From: Sphingobacteruim zhuxiongii
Lineage (GTDB): Bacteria; Bacteroidota; Bacteroidia; Sphingobacteriales; Sphingobacteriaceae
Assembly: GCF_009557615.1 (NCBI RefSeq)
Contig: NZ_CP045652.1
Location: 620,001-684,000 of the forward strand
DNA: 64,000 bases
Direction of reading: 5' to 3'
The notes beneath the pieces are model-generated. The model worked only from the letters and a program-made list of their open reading frames with translations, did not search any database and had not been told where the DNA came from. This document shows, in pieces, positions 53,144 through 62,681 of the stretch (its first letter is position 1; every line of letters begins with the position of its first letter). The position numbers and the translations under genes were made by a program.

Positions 53144-53170
53144 AAAAGCCCCGAGGGTATCGGGGCTTTT
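53144..53170 (-). terminator. Terminator of the azurin-like gene
   Basis: AAAAGCCCCGA (53144-53154) and TCGGGGCTTTT (53160-53170) form a perfect 11-base-pair stem with a 5-base loop. Read on the minus strand it ends in T residues, 23 bases past the stop. Confidence 0.85.
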
Positions 53171-53193
53171 AATATGTTTGAAGCTAAATAATA

Positions 53194-53733
53194 CTATTCA
53201 GCAACGATTTTACCTTGCATAATTCCGAAGTGTCCTGGGAAACTACAGATGTAAGAGTAAACACCTTTTTCTAACGTAACTGAAATCTTATCAGACTCAC
53301 CTGGACCTAAAAGTTTTGAATGAGCTACGATTGAAGTAAGAGATGATTTAGGGATGTATTCGCTATCCGCAGCTGCAGAAGCTTCACTTCCAAATGTAGG
53401 GATATCGATACCTGGTTTCAAAATAACCAAGTTGTGTCCCATTGACTCTTTTGGCATTGAACCAACATTTTTTACTGTGATTTCTACAGCCTCGCCCGCT
53501 TTGACGCGAATCAAGTTAATGTTGTATTGCATTTGGTCATTTCCTTCAACTGTCCAAGTTTGCGATGATGTAACGTTTTCAATTCCTGGAACTGTTTCTT
53601 CTGTAGTTGTTGCAGGAGCTTCTGTTGGAGTGGTTTCGGTAGATGTAGTCTCCTCTTTCTTCTCTGCATTATTTCCGCAAGAAGAAACCGCAATCGCTAA
53701 AGCTAGTGCAGGAGCTAAAATTAATTTTTTCAT
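53194..53733 (-). CDS. Azurin-like cupredoxin lipoprotein
   Basis: The 179-residue protein has a lipoprotein signal peptide with the lipid-modified Cys19 (in VSSCGNN), then a Thr/Glu/Pro/Ala-rich linker to about residue 50. The azurin domain follows: the first copper histidine is in SMGHNLVIL near 104, and the C-terminal Cys163, His168 and Met172 in CSFPGHFGIMQG. All four ligands of a blue type-1 copper site are therefore present. Such proteins carry single electrons in the periplasm, for example to cytochrome c oxidase or peroxidases. It is encoded alone. Confidence 0.93.
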   Translation of the reverse strand: MKKLILAPALALAIAVSSCGNNAEKKEETTSTETTPTEAPATTTEETVPGIENVTSSQTWTVEGNDQMQYNINLIRVKAGEAVEITVKNVGSMPKESMGHNLVILKPGIDIPTFGSEASAAADSEYIPKSSLTSIVAHSKLLGPGESDKISVTLEKGVYSYICSFPGHFGIMQGKIVAE

Positions 53734-53816
53734 AACTGAACTTTAAATTTAATATCTCCGAATTTACTACAAATAATTTATTTAAACGAGTGTTAGTCTT
53801 TGAAATACCTTACTAT

Positions 53817-55424
53817 TTAAGAATTTATCTTTGCTGACACATCAACAATCTTTTGATAAAGCTCAATTGGGTCGAAAGGCTTGCCTATTACACCGTCAGC
53901 ACCCGCTTGAAAGGCTGCTGCCTGTTCATGCTCTAATACAGAAGCCGATATCGTAATGATTGGGATCCCATGTTTCTCCGGAATAATGTGGTTTTTGATT
54001 TCTTTTATTGCTTCAAAACCACTCATGATTGGCATGTGTGTATCCATCAAAATGAGATCATAATGATTTGCTTCAACATTTTCCAACGCTAATCGGCCAT
54101 TACGGACGATGTCTACTTCGCAATTCCAACTCCTTAGCATGTGCGCAAGCATAAAGGAATTTAGGTCATTATCTTCGGCCACGAGCACGCGCATGTTGTT
54201 GAACTTAGGAAAAGTATTGTACGATGGCGCATTGTTTTCTTTTTGCTCTTGGTCATGGTCAGAAGCCTCAAACCAGCCTTCAAAGAAGAATTCAGAACCT
54301 TTGCCATATTCACTGCTAGCTCCAACTTGACCATTGAGTAATTTGGCAAGACGTTTAACAATAGCTAAGCCTAAACCAGTTCCACCAAATTTCTTCGTAA
54401 TACCATCATCAGCTTGTTCAAAGGCCATAAAGATTTTCTCGACAGAATCTTCTTTTATACCGATACCTGTATCCTTCACAATAAAACGCAATAGCGATTT
54501 ATCCTCTTTCTGTTCCATAAACTTAACGGTAAGCGTAATGGAACCTGATTCTGTAAACTTTAGACTGTTGGAAATGAAGTTGCTTATTATTTGTTGCAAT
54601 CTTAATGAATCATAACGAATATATTGAGGGACTTCACTATCCACTTCGATCTCAAAATCTAAATTCTTGTGTGTTGCTTTGATTTTGAATATTTTATTAA
54701 TATCCTCAATCATTTTCGACAAACTAAAATCCTCAAATTCTATCTTAAGCATACCAGAATCAATTTTCGAAAGATCGAGAATATCATTGATAATTAATAA
54801 GAGCGATTGAGAAGCATTGTCTAGACGTTTAAGCCAGTCACGTTGTTCGGTAGAGAGTTCAGAACTTTTAAACATGTGCATAATGCCCATGATGCCATTG
54901 ATTGGCGTACGGATTTCATGACTCATATTCGCAAGAAAAATTTCCTTAGATTTTCTCGCCTGAATAGCTTCTTCTTTTGTTTTTAATAACTCTTGACGTG
55001 ATACCTCAAGCTCACGATTCTTCTCTTTTAATTCTTGCTGAACTAAAATCTGCTGAACAAAGGATCGTACTTTGGCAATAGTTATTTCCGGCTTAAGGGG
55101 TTTGTATAGGTAATCCACGGCACCACTTTCTAAGCCCTGTAAGAGGTATTTATCTTCTTTAGAAATAGCTGTCACCATGATTGCCATGATGTGGCTAGTT
55201 TTTGGATTGGACTTAAGAATGGATACGAATTCAAAGCCATTAATTTTTGGCATTTGAACATCGACTAAGGCAATAGAAACATCTTCTTTCCAACAAATCT
55301 TTAACGCGTCGTTGGGATCTGTCGATGAAATCAGGTTAACATGTTCAACATCTTCCAATAATGCACTTAAACTGATGATGTTTTCTTCCTTATCATCAAG
55401 AAGCAAAATGTTGATAGTCTTCAT
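53817..55424 (-). CDS. Hybrid sensor kinase: receiver - histidine kinase - receiver
   Basis: The 535-residue soluble protein has an N-terminal receiver (about 3-120: LLLDDKEENI, phospho-Asp in ALVDVQMP near 55, YKPL), a short coiled coil, a HisKA domain (phospho-His in ANMSHEIRTPING near 170), an HATPase domain (DTGIGI near 317 and GGTGLGLAI near 345) and a C-terminal receiver (about 410-530: VAEDNDLN, LMDTHMPIM, GKPFDP). It has no membrane segment, so its input is probably the N-terminal receiver, phosphorylated by the large membrane kinase of the same operon. It is the last gene of the set. Confidence 0.92.
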   Translation of the reverse strand: MKTINILLLDDKEENIISLSALLEDVEHVNLISSTDPNDALKICWKEDVSIALVDVQMPKINGFEFVSILKSNPKTSHIMAIMVTAISKEDKYLLQGLESGAVDYLYKPLKPEITIAKVRSFVQQILVQQELKEKNRELEVSRQELLKTKEEAIQARKSKEIFLANMSHEIRTPINGIMGIMHMFKSSELSTEQRDWLKRLDNASQSLLLIINDILDLSKIDSGMLKIEFEDFSLSKMIEDINKIFKIKATHKNLDFEIEVDSEVPQYIRYDSLRLQQIISNFISNSLKFTESGSITLTVKFMEQKEDKSLLRFIVKDTGIGIKEDSVEKIFMAFEQADDGITKKFGGTGLGLAIVKRLAKLLNGQVGASSEYGKGSEFFFEGWFEASDHDQEQKENNAPSYNTFPKFNNMRVLVAEDNDLNSFMLAHMLRSWNCEVDIVRNGRLALENVEANHYDLILMDTHMPIMSGFEAIKEIKNHIIPEKHGIPIITISASVLEHEQAAAFQAGADGVIGKPFDPIELYQKIVDVSAKINS

Positions 55425-55432
55425 TCTAGCAA

Positions 55433-56002
55433 TTATGTTAATGAGCTAAAATAGTCAATTATTTTAGCATTGGTGAGGGTTATAACTTTTTTTGATATTT
55501 TCTGAGCACTTCTAGGCATTGTGTCTATTTTAGCTTCCTCGGGCGACTGTACAAAACAGGCTGCATTCAAATCGGCTAGTCTTTTTAAGCCCTCTGCACC
55601 GTCTGTATTCGCACCAGATAATAAAAATGCGGTGCAATTTTGACCATAAATATCGGCTACTGACTCAAAAAAGACGTCGATTGATGGGCGCGAGAATTGA
55701 ACCGGCTCAGAGATGTCTAAGGAGAATCGAAAGTTCGGTTCTACCAATAAATGATAACCAGGAGGTGCGAAATATATATTATTAGCCAATATGGGTACCT
55801 TGTCTTTAACAGAAGTAACTTTTCTATCTAAACGACGCGATAAACTAGACTCTACTTTCGTTTCATACTTTGAATTGCGGTGTAAAACAACGACGATTGC
55901 AGCAGAGAAATAAGTCGGGAGATGGTCTAAAATATCGACAATGATTTCATAGGCACCTGCTGAGCCACCTATTACAATAATATTTTTTGCAATTTCTTCC
56001 AT
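55433..56002 (-). CDS. CheB-type methylesterase, single domain
   Basis: The 189-residue protein is the catalytic domain of CheB: the active-site serine in IVIGGSAGAYE near residue 13, the histidine in VVVLHRNSKYE near 40, and the Asp in LSGANTDGAEGL near 133. The receiver domain of the classical chemotaxis CheB is absent, so it cannot be directly phosphorylated. It starts two bases after cheR and ends eight bases before the hybrid kinase, so the three are cotranscribed. Confidence 0.9.
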   Translation of the reverse strand: MEEIAKNIIVIGGSAGAYEIIVDILDHLPTYFSAAIVVVLHRNSKYETKVESSLSRRLDRKVTSVKDKVPILANNIYFAPPGYHLLVEPNFRFSLDISEPVQFSRPSIDVFFESVADIYGQNCTAFLLSGANTDGAEGLKRLADLNAACFVQSPEEAKIDTMPRSAQKISKKVITLTNAKIIDYFSSLT

Positions 56003-56004
56003 CC

Positions 56005-56838
56005 TTATTTTATCTTTTGGTAGATGTTAAATTCCTTGTCAACGACCTTAAAATTCTTCATCACATCATGCCTCAATAGAGTTTCCTTAGTACCTAAGCA
56101 TAAAAAGCCAAAAAGAGCTAGTGACTCGTAGAAGAGATTCATCACTCTTTCTTGAAGCTTTAGGTCGAAATAGATCAAAACATTCCTACAGGTAATTAAA
56201 TGGAATTCATTGAAGACCTGGTCTGTCGCTAAATTATGTGTCGAAAAAAGGATGTTTTGACGTAAATCATGATTAATGATTGCCGCATCATAACGCGCTG
56301 TATAGTAGGATGCAAAATGTTCCTTTGAATGATAAGCATTGAAGTTTTCGGTGTATTCCTTAAACTTTTTAAGTGGATAAATTCCCTTTTTTGCTACATC
56401 AAGTACTTGGCTATTAATATCTGTTCCGTAAATAAACGAGCGATCACTTAAGCCGTGTTCTTTTAATAATATTGCTAATGAATAGACTTCTTCTCCTGTT
56501 GAACATCCAGCACTCCAGATTTTTATCCGTGGAAAGGTCGAAAGATAGGGGATAATATCGCTACTTAATTTATTGAAAAACCCTGGATCTCTGAACATCT
56601 CCGTGACATTAACAGTAACCTCTTCGATAAAGTATGTTTGAAAGCCCGGAACATTGACCAATGCATTTTTTAAATCAACGATATCCATGTTTTCCAATCC
56701 CATAATTCGCTGTATTCTGCGCTTTAGGGAAGAACGTGTATAACCAGAAAGATCGAAATCTGAGATATTCTTTAATAGAAAAATCAGGTCTTCAATTTCT
56801 GAGAAACTTATTTCGTAAGTGTTTTCTAACTTAGCCAT
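56005..56838 (-). CDS. CheR-type protein-glutamate methyltransferase
   Basis: The 277-residue protein has the helical CheR N-terminal domain (about 10-65; SGYTRSSLKRRIQRIM) and the SAM-binding domain with WSAGCSTGEEVYSLA near 108-123, YGTDINSQVLD near 139 and the NVLIYFDL segment near 225. CheR methylates chemoreceptor glutamates; no receptor lies nearby. The start overlaps the end of the membrane kinase by 13 bases. Confidence 0.92.
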   Translation of the reverse strand: MAKLENTYEISFSEIEDLIFLLKNISDFDLSGYTRSSLKRRIQRIMGLENMDIVDLKNALVNVPGFQTYFIEEVTVNVTEMFRDPGFFNKLSSDIIPYLSTFPRIKIWSAGCSTGEEVYSLAILLKEHGLSDRSFIYGTDINSQVLDVAKKGIYPLKKFKEYTENFNAYHSKEHFASYYTARYDAAIINHDLRQNILFSTHNLATDQVFNEFHLITCRNVLIYFDLKLQERVMNLFYESLALFGFLCLGTKETLLRHDVMKNFKVVDKEFNIYQKIK

Positions 56839-59800
56839 ACCTGCATTAATGATACTAACTTATCAATATCTATAGGTTTACTAACATAATCGCTAGCTCC
56901 TAGTTCTATTGATTTCTCTCGATCTCCCTTCATTGCTTTGGCTGTAACGGCTATTATTGGTAAATTGTTATTCTTTTTATCTTTTCGAATAAGTTGAATT
57001 GCCTCATAGCCATCCATCTCTGGCATCATAATATCCATTAAGACAATATCAATCTTATTTTCGGGATCACTAACTAATTGAACAGCTTCTCGACCATTAT
57101 TAGCAATCTCTATCTGCATATTATATTGCTGAAGGGATGATGTTAACGCAAAAACATTTCGCATGTCATCATCCGCAATAAGTACACACTTGCCTTCTAA
57201 ATTGCTCTTTCCGTAGCTGTTATGATTTCCAATTTTATCCATGTTTTTGACAGGATTGTAAGAGGACTCCGTCAGCTTATTCAAAAACAGATTTACCTCA
57301 TCCGTCAGACGCGTATTGGACTTGCTGGATTTCAACACCATGGATTGTGTATGACGCATAATCCGTTCAGTCTGCTCGGTAGATAAATCGTATGCTGTAT
57401 TTATGATTACGGGAAGTTTCTCGTATTTCTTATCGGACTTAATCTTATCTAACATCTCTAAGCCACTACCATCAGGTAATTTAATGTCCAATATGATACA
57501 ATCGAAATTCTCTTCTTGCTCTAGCTTCTTCAATCCCGACTCAACGGTGAATGCTTGAATTACATTGATTTGTTGTTCGGCAAATGCTTTCTTTATTAAA
57601 TCGCTTTGGAATTCTTGGTCCTCAATAAGCAATATCTTTTTAACACCTTTATTTAGGTTTAAATTAATGTTTTCAAAAGCAGATTGTATACTTGCCTCAC
57701 TTACTGGCTTTGACATAAAGCCGATTGCTCCATCTTCTAAGAATTCCTTTTTATCAAAACTCGCCGCAGACATCATATGAATAGGAATGTGCTTAGTCTC
57801 TTCATCATTTTTCAACGTTTTTAAGACTTCCCAGCCGTCGGCAATTGGAAGCATAACATCGAGAATTATGGCATCTGGAAGTTTAGATTTCGCGAGTTGA
57901 ATTCCCGTCTCTCCATCATAAGCTTGAAGGGCCGTAAAACCATAATTTTCAGAGAAGCTTTTTAGGATTTCAGAGAAGTTTACATCATCTTCAATTATTA
58001 GAATGACTCTTTCTGTCGATGATTCTTTGGTTTCTACAGAAGGTTCTTTCTTCAATTCTTCCGGTTTCACTGAAACTGGCGTTGGTAAATCTTTTACTGC
58101 AGTTACTTCTGGTATCGAAGAAAATGCTTCAGATTCAAATGTAGAAGCCGCTTCAAATGGAATAATGAGCGTAAACTTGCTGCCGACGTTTGGTTCACTT
58201 TCAAGCGTTATTCTACCACCTAGGAGAGATGCGATTTCTTTAGAGATGGAAAGTCCTAATCCTGTACCCCCGTATTTACGACTAGTAGAACCATCTTCTT
58301 GTCGGAATGCTTCGAAAATCAATGACTGTTTTTCTTTAGAGATTCCAATTCCAGAATCTGTCACCGTAAAGTTCAGGTTGTTTTGATTCAAATATATTTT
58401 GAGATTGACCTGTCCATTTTTCTCTGTAAACTTGAAGGCGTTCGAAAGGAAGTTTTTAGTGACTTGCTCAAGGCGGTATTCATCGGTGATAAACTCTGTA
58501 GGTGCTTCGGAAAGATCAATTTTGAAATCGATTTTCTTGTCGTCTGCAATTTCCTTAAACAGCGAATCGATATTATTTGCAAATTCTTTACTTAGAATCG
58601 TTTCTTTATTAAGGTCAACTTTTCCAGATTCTATTTTTGCTAGATCAAGTAATTCATTGATTAACTGTAATAAATCAGAACCTGCATTATAAATTACCGA
58701 GGAGTATTTAATTTGATCCTCTGATAAATTCTTTTGTTTGTTGTCTTGCAATAGTTTGGCAAGAATCAGAATACTATTTAGCGGTGTTCTTAATTCATGA
58801 CTCATGTTGGCCATAAACTCAGATTTGTACTTACTCGCTTGCTCAACTTCCGCAATTTTCTGTTCTACAACTTGCTGCGCACTTTTCAAATCATTGTTTC
58901 GCGTTTCTAGTTCGGCGGCTTTAACATTCAGTTCTTTATTTGCCTGGGATAATTCTTCTTGCTGCACACGAAGTTCCTCTTCAGAAGCTTCCAATAAGTT
59001 GGTTTTATAAACTAACTCCTCATTGGTTATCCGTAATTCTTCCTGCTGAGCTTCTAATTCTTCAGTTTGTTGTTGTGTTTCGGTCAGTAGGTCTTCAACT
59101 AAGCTTTGATCCTGCCTTGACTTAATTGCCGATCCGATTGCTCTACCCGCACGTCCTAAGAAACTAAGGATCGTTTCTTCACGTTCAGATGGGAAAGAAC
59201 CAAATACCTCAAGAACGCCAATGCAGTAGTCTTCAAAAACAATTGGGAAGAGAATCACCTTGGCAGGAAGCGAAGCGATAATGCCCGTGCTGAGCTTAAC
59301 TTGGTCTAATTCGGTGATATCAAGAACCTTGGCTGTTTTCGTTTCTGCAACTGTACCTACCAAACCTTCGCCAATCAATAGTGTTTTTAACAGTTGTTTC
59401 GAATCTAAACCATAAGTATCTCTCAGCGTCAATTCGTACGAATCAATCTTACGTATATAAAAAGCGGACGCGTGACTTGCTAATACTTCACGAACAATCG
59501 TAAGCGAGTTGTTCGCAATTTGATGTTCCGAAAGATTGCCATTTACGGTATTATAAACCTTTGCAGAATTTTGAAGGACCCAATTCAGTTCTTCAAGTTG
59601 ATCGGTAGTTTTTTGAAACTCTGCATTCAACTTTCGCTCTGCGGCTGTCGTTTTACTAAGATATAACGACAGCTTCATGATTTGGTAAATCACATAAAGG
59701 ATGACCAACAAAGAAACTATTCCTGAAAGAAGGGTAATTGTTCGAGTAGACTCTAATTTGGCTAATTTCAAGTTTGTTTTTTCTGAACGGGTTGCAATAA

Positions 59801-60272
59801 CCTCATTGGTCATTTGGTTGCTTGCATTGGTAATCATTTCTTGTTCATCGCTGAGATGATTAGAAATGGTGTCTAAATTTCTTTTTGCATTTAGATCACT
59901 CTTGTCAAGAATTGATTCACTGACCGACCGAATTGGTTCTACGCTTTTTGGTATAGAGTCAAATAAGGCATTAGTCGCCGCTAGCTTTTCTAAAGTTGAA
60001 TTGATATTTGCTCTAGCTCTTTCTCGAGAATAAGCACTAATGTCTTGATTTAATGAATTGAATTTGGAGACACGTTGTATCTCTACTTCCCAATCCTGAA
60101 TTAGATAGAACTTCTCTTGCGCGAGATCCATATACTCTTTCATTGCACCTGTATATTCCTTCTGCTTGGCAGTGAAATACCAATATGAAAAGATAATTAC
60201 TAACGTCGCAACGATAATACTTACTATGGCTTGCAATCGGGTTGACTTGAGTTTAAACATGTCTAATGACAT
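56826..60272 (-). CDS. Membrane hybrid sensor kinase with GAF domain and three receivers
   Basis: The 1148-residue protein has a membrane helix (about 12-32), a CHASE3-like all-helical extracytoplasmic sensor to about 175, a second helix (about 181-198), a GAF domain (about 245-385), a long coiled coil of Glu/Gln/Leu heptads (about 390-485), a HisKA domain (phospho-His in NMSHELRTPLNS near 490), an HATPase (GGTGLGLSIS near 672), and three receivers at about 750-865, 877-995 and 1024-1146. Each receiver keeps its phospho-Asp (LDVMLP, LDIKLP and MDIMMP). It is followed by CheR and CheB, so it probably links an adaptation module to phosphorelay signalling. Confidence 0.92.
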   Translation of the reverse strand: MSLDMFKLKSTRLQAIVSIIVATLVIIFSYWYFTAKQKEYTGAMKEYMDLAQEKFYLIQDWEVEIQRVSKFNSLNQDISAYSRERARANINSTLEKLAATNALFDSIPKSVEPIRSVSESILDKSDLNAKRNLDTISNHLSDEQEMITNASNQMTNEVIATRSEKTNLKLAKLESTRTITLLSGIVSLLVILYVIYQIMKLSLYLSKTTAAERKLNAEFQKTTDQLEELNWVLQNSAKVYNTVNGNLSEHQIANNSLTIVREVLASHASAFYIRKIDSYELTLRDTYGLDSKQLLKTLLIGEGLVGTVAETKTAKVLDITELDQVKLSTGIIASLPAKVILFPIVFEDYCIGVLEVFGSFPSEREETILSFLGRAGRAIGSAIKSRQDQSLVEDLLTETQQQTEELEAQQEELRITNEELVYKTNLLEASEEELRVQQEELSQANKELNVKAAELETRNNDLKSAQQVVEQKIAEVEQASKYKSEFMANMSHELRTPLNSILILAKLLQDNKQKNLSEDQIKYSSVIYNAGSDLLQLINELLDLAKIESGKVDLNKETILSKEFANNIDSLFKEIADDKKIDFKIDLSEAPTEFITDEYRLEQVTKNFLSNAFKFTEKNGQVNLKIYLNQNNLNFTVTDSGIGISKEKQSLIFEAFRQEDGSTSRKYGGTGLGLSISKEIASLLGGRITLESEPNVGSKFTLIIPFEAASTFESEAFSSIPEVTAVKDLPTPVSVKPEELKKEPSVETKESSTERVILIIEDDVNFSEILKSFSENYGFTALQAYDGETGIQLAKSKLPDAIILDVMLPIADGWEVLKTLKNDEETKHIPIHMMSAASFDKKEFLEDGAIGFMSKPVSEASIQSAFENINLNLNKGVKKILLIEDQEFQSDLIKKAFAEQQINVIQAFTVESGLKKLEQEENFDCIILDIKLPDGSGLEMLDKIKSDKKYEKLPVIINTAYDLSTEQTERIMRHTQSMVLKSSKSNTRLTDEVNLFLNKLTESSYNPVKNMDKIGNHNSYGKSNLEGKCVLIADDDMRNVFALTSSLQQYNMQIEIANNGREAVQLVSDPENKIDIVLMDIMMPEMDGYEAIQLIRKDKKNNNLPIIAVTAKAMKGDREKSIELGASDYVSKPIDIDKLVSLMQVWLS

Positions 60273-60282
60273 AATATTTTTA

Positions 60283-61413
60283 TTAAAATGTTAATCGATA
60301 AGTACAATGTGTCTTATATTTTTCAGCAGAAATGGATTCCAAAACTGCTATCATTCGCTTGTTGAAATCGCCAATCCAATTCATTTGAATTTCAGTATAT
60401 GCTTCTGAACCCAATTGTGCTATTGATTTGGCGAACATCAGAATCATTGCGCTTTCAACGCCTCTCCCTTGGTAGGACGGATGGACTCCGAATACCATTC
60501 CAACTATGGTTGAGGATTTTCTAAATGTTTTTCGATACAAAAATCGAATTTTTTGCCATATGTTTAAACTTCCATTTCGTAAAAATTTTACTAAGAGTTG
60601 ATTTAGGTCGGGTAAATTGATAAAAAAACCAATCGGTTGTTGCTTATAATAAGCGAACCAAATAATCTTTTTGTCCATTACTGGGCTCATATGGGCAATT
60701 ATTTCTGCTATTTCAGCTTCGCTGAGCGAGTTTACGCCGTCAAAATCTTTCCATGCAGCGTTATATACTTCCCTGAAATTATTAATTATTTCTTTTTTCG
60801 AGAGCAGGCTGATATCGGAAAAGCGATAGTTGGAATCATTAAGTACTCTGTTGGCACGTCGTAACATCGCTGGACTAAAATCAGTATTGATTTTACGACG
60901 ATAGGTATATTGTTTGAATAATATATCGAAAGAAAAATTCTGAAATAGTTTTTGGTAATATGGCGGGTGGTAGAACATACCATAAACTGGAGGATAATAT
61001 CCATCGATTAGTAGCCCCCACCATTGATCTCTTGTTCCAAAATTGATAGGTCCATCCATCTGTGCTATCCCTTTGGATAGGAGCCAATTCTTCGCCTGAT
61101 TAAACAGCAGATTTGCTGCTTGTTGATTATCAATGCATTCGAAGAAGCCAAAGCCTCCAGTGTATTCTCCGATTTTGTCATCAAAATGATAAAATGCAGC
61201 AATCCTGCCAATAACACGATTATCCAATTCATATAAATTCCAACGAATACAATCGCCATTGGCAAAGAAAGGATTCTTTAATCGGTCAAAAACAGATTCA
61301 ATGTCCTTGTTAAGTGGATGTATGTAATTAGCGTTCGCCTGGTTAATAAGGGCAGGTAATTCTAGGAATTGTTTTAAGCTTGTGGCGTTAACCACTTCCT
61401 TTAAATGCATCAT
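60283..61413 (-). CDS. GNAT-fold N-acetyltransferase-like protein (YghO-like)
   Basis: The 376-residue protein has an N-terminal half with the pattern MDGPINFGTRDQWWGLLIDG (near 121-140) found in YghO-like proteins and a C-terminal GNAT-like domain with the acetyl-CoA motif GVHPSYQGRGVESAMIL near 307-323. Residues FRRKINTDFS-type loops connect them. Acceptor substrate unknown. It starts the operon with the sensor kinase, ten bases upstream of the kinase start, so it could provide or modify the signal, which is inference. Confidence 0.7.
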   Translation of the reverse strand: MMHLKEVVNATSLKQFLELPALINQANANYIHPLNKDIESVFDRLKNPFFANGDCIRWNLYELDNRVIGRIAAFYHFDDKIGEYTGGFGFFECIDNQQAANLLFNQAKNWLLSKGIAQMDGPINFGTRDQWWGLLIDGYYPPVYGMFYHPPYYQKLFQNFSFDILFKQYTYRRKINTDFSPAMLRRANRVLNDSNYRFSDISLLSKKEIINNFREVYNAAWKDFDGVNSLSEAEIAEIIAHMSPVMDKKIIWFAYYKQQPIGFFINLPDLNQLLVKFLRNGSLNIWQKIRFLYRKTFRKSSTIVGMVFGVHPSYQGRGVESAMILMFAKSIAQLGSEAYTEIQMNWIGDFNKRMIAVLESISAEKYKTHCTYRLTF

Positions 61414-61547
61414 CTAAAATCACGATATTTTGTTTAAATATAATTAATAATGCGGCATTATCGGTTAGCAAGCTTAAATAATCGTCTAATCTTCTGAATA
61501 AATTTTATATCTTTAGTAAATTGAAATTTTTATTAATCTACAATTAA

Positions 61548-62525
61548 ATGGATCCAGCAATTCAACTTGTGCTCATCATTATCGGAGCCGTAATAGCGAT
61601 ATTCTTTCTTTTATATTTATTGCCTGTTAATCTTTGGTTTACAGCGCAATTATCCAATGTAAAAATTAGCTTATTGAACCTCGTATTAATGCGTTTAAGA
61701 AAAGTATCTCCCGCATTAGTAACCAATGCAATGATTACCTCAACTAAAGCCGGTTTAAAAATTACATCCAATGAGATAGAAACCCATTATCTAGCGGGTG
61801 GAAATGTGAATAAGGTCATTAAAGCACTAATCTCTGCTGATAAAGCTAATATTCCTCTAGACTTTAAGCTGGCAACAGCGATCGATTTAGCAGGTCGTGA
61901 TGTATTTGATGCGGTACAATTATCGGTAAATCCACAGGTGATTAATACGCCTCCCGTTGCTGCAGTTGCTAAAGATGGTATTCAATTGATCGCTAAAGCG
62001 CGAGTAACCGTACGTGCTAATATCAATCAGTTAGTCGGTGGTGCGGGTGAGGAAACGATCCTAGCTCGTGTTGGTGAGGGTATTGTTACCACTATCGGTT
62101 CTGCAATGAATCATAAAGAAGTATTAGAAAATCCAGATAAGATTTCAAAGACAGTATTGTCAAAAGGATTAGATTCTGGAACCGCATTTGAAATTCTTTC
62201 GATCGATATTGCTGATATTGATATTGGCGAGAATGTTGGTGCGAAATTGCAAACCGATCAAGCTGAAGCTGACTTAAAAGTCGCTAATGCGCGTGCCGAA
62301 GAACGTCGTGCAATGGCAGTCGCAACCGAACAAGAAATGCGTGCAAAAGCACAAGAAGCAAAAGCAAAGGTGATTGAAGCGGAATCACAAGTTCCCTTGG
62401 CGATGGCTGAAGCTTTTAGAAATGGTAATTTGGGAATTATGGATTACTATAAAATGCAGAATATACAGGCTGATACAGATATGAGAACTTCAATCTCGAG
62501 ACCAAATGGTCCGGAGAAAAAATAG
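61548..62525 (+). CDS. floA: Flotillin-like protein FloA
   Basis: FloA scaffolds functional membrane microdomains. The 325-residue protein has one N-terminal membrane helix (about 4-28), an SPFH-type domain (about 30-210; [20 protein letters not shown] near 117) and a coiled-coil C-terminus rich in Ala and Glu ([20 protein letters not shown] near 250-280), ending in a polar tail. In most bacteria floA lies beside an NfeD gene; none is seen here. It is divergent from the acetyltransferase gene. Confidence 0.9.
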   Translation: MDPAIQLVLIIIGAVIAIFFLLYLLPVNLWFTAQLSNVKISLLNLVLMRLRKVSPALVTNAMITSTKAGLKITSNEIETHYLAGGNVNKVIKALISADKANIPLDFKLATAIDLAGRDVFDAVQLSVNPQVINTPPVAAVAKDGIQLIAKARVTVRANINQLVGGAGEETILARVGEGIVTTIGSAMNHKEVLENPDKISKTVLSKGLDSGTAFEILSIDIADIDIGENVGAKLQTDQAEADLKVANARAEERRAMAVATEQEMRAKAQEAKAKVIEAESQVPLAMAEAFRNGNLGIMDYYKMQNIQADTDMRTSISRPNGPEKK

Positions 62526-62552
62526 TAGCCTGTTTCAAAAATAAAAGCATAG

Positions 62553-62582
62553 AAGGCTGTCTAATAAGACAGTCTTTTTTTT
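62553..62582 (+). terminator. Terminator of floA
   Basis: AAGGCTGTC (62553-62561) and GACAGTCTT (62568-62576) pair around TAATAA with one G:T wobble, followed by eight T residues. It lies 27 bases after the floA stop. Confidence 0.85.
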
Positions 62583-62681
62583 GTTTATAACCTACTCCCA
62601 AGACTAAATATTAATACAATTATTTCGGAAAACTAGTATGAAGAACGTATTGCAAATTTGCTGCAGTGCTTCAGTTAGGGT

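Noticed and set aside
60283..61413. Open frames antisense to the acetyltransferase and kinases
   Set aside because: Several antisense frames of 60-130 codons cross these genes but lack starts, promoters and family features, as expected for shadows.
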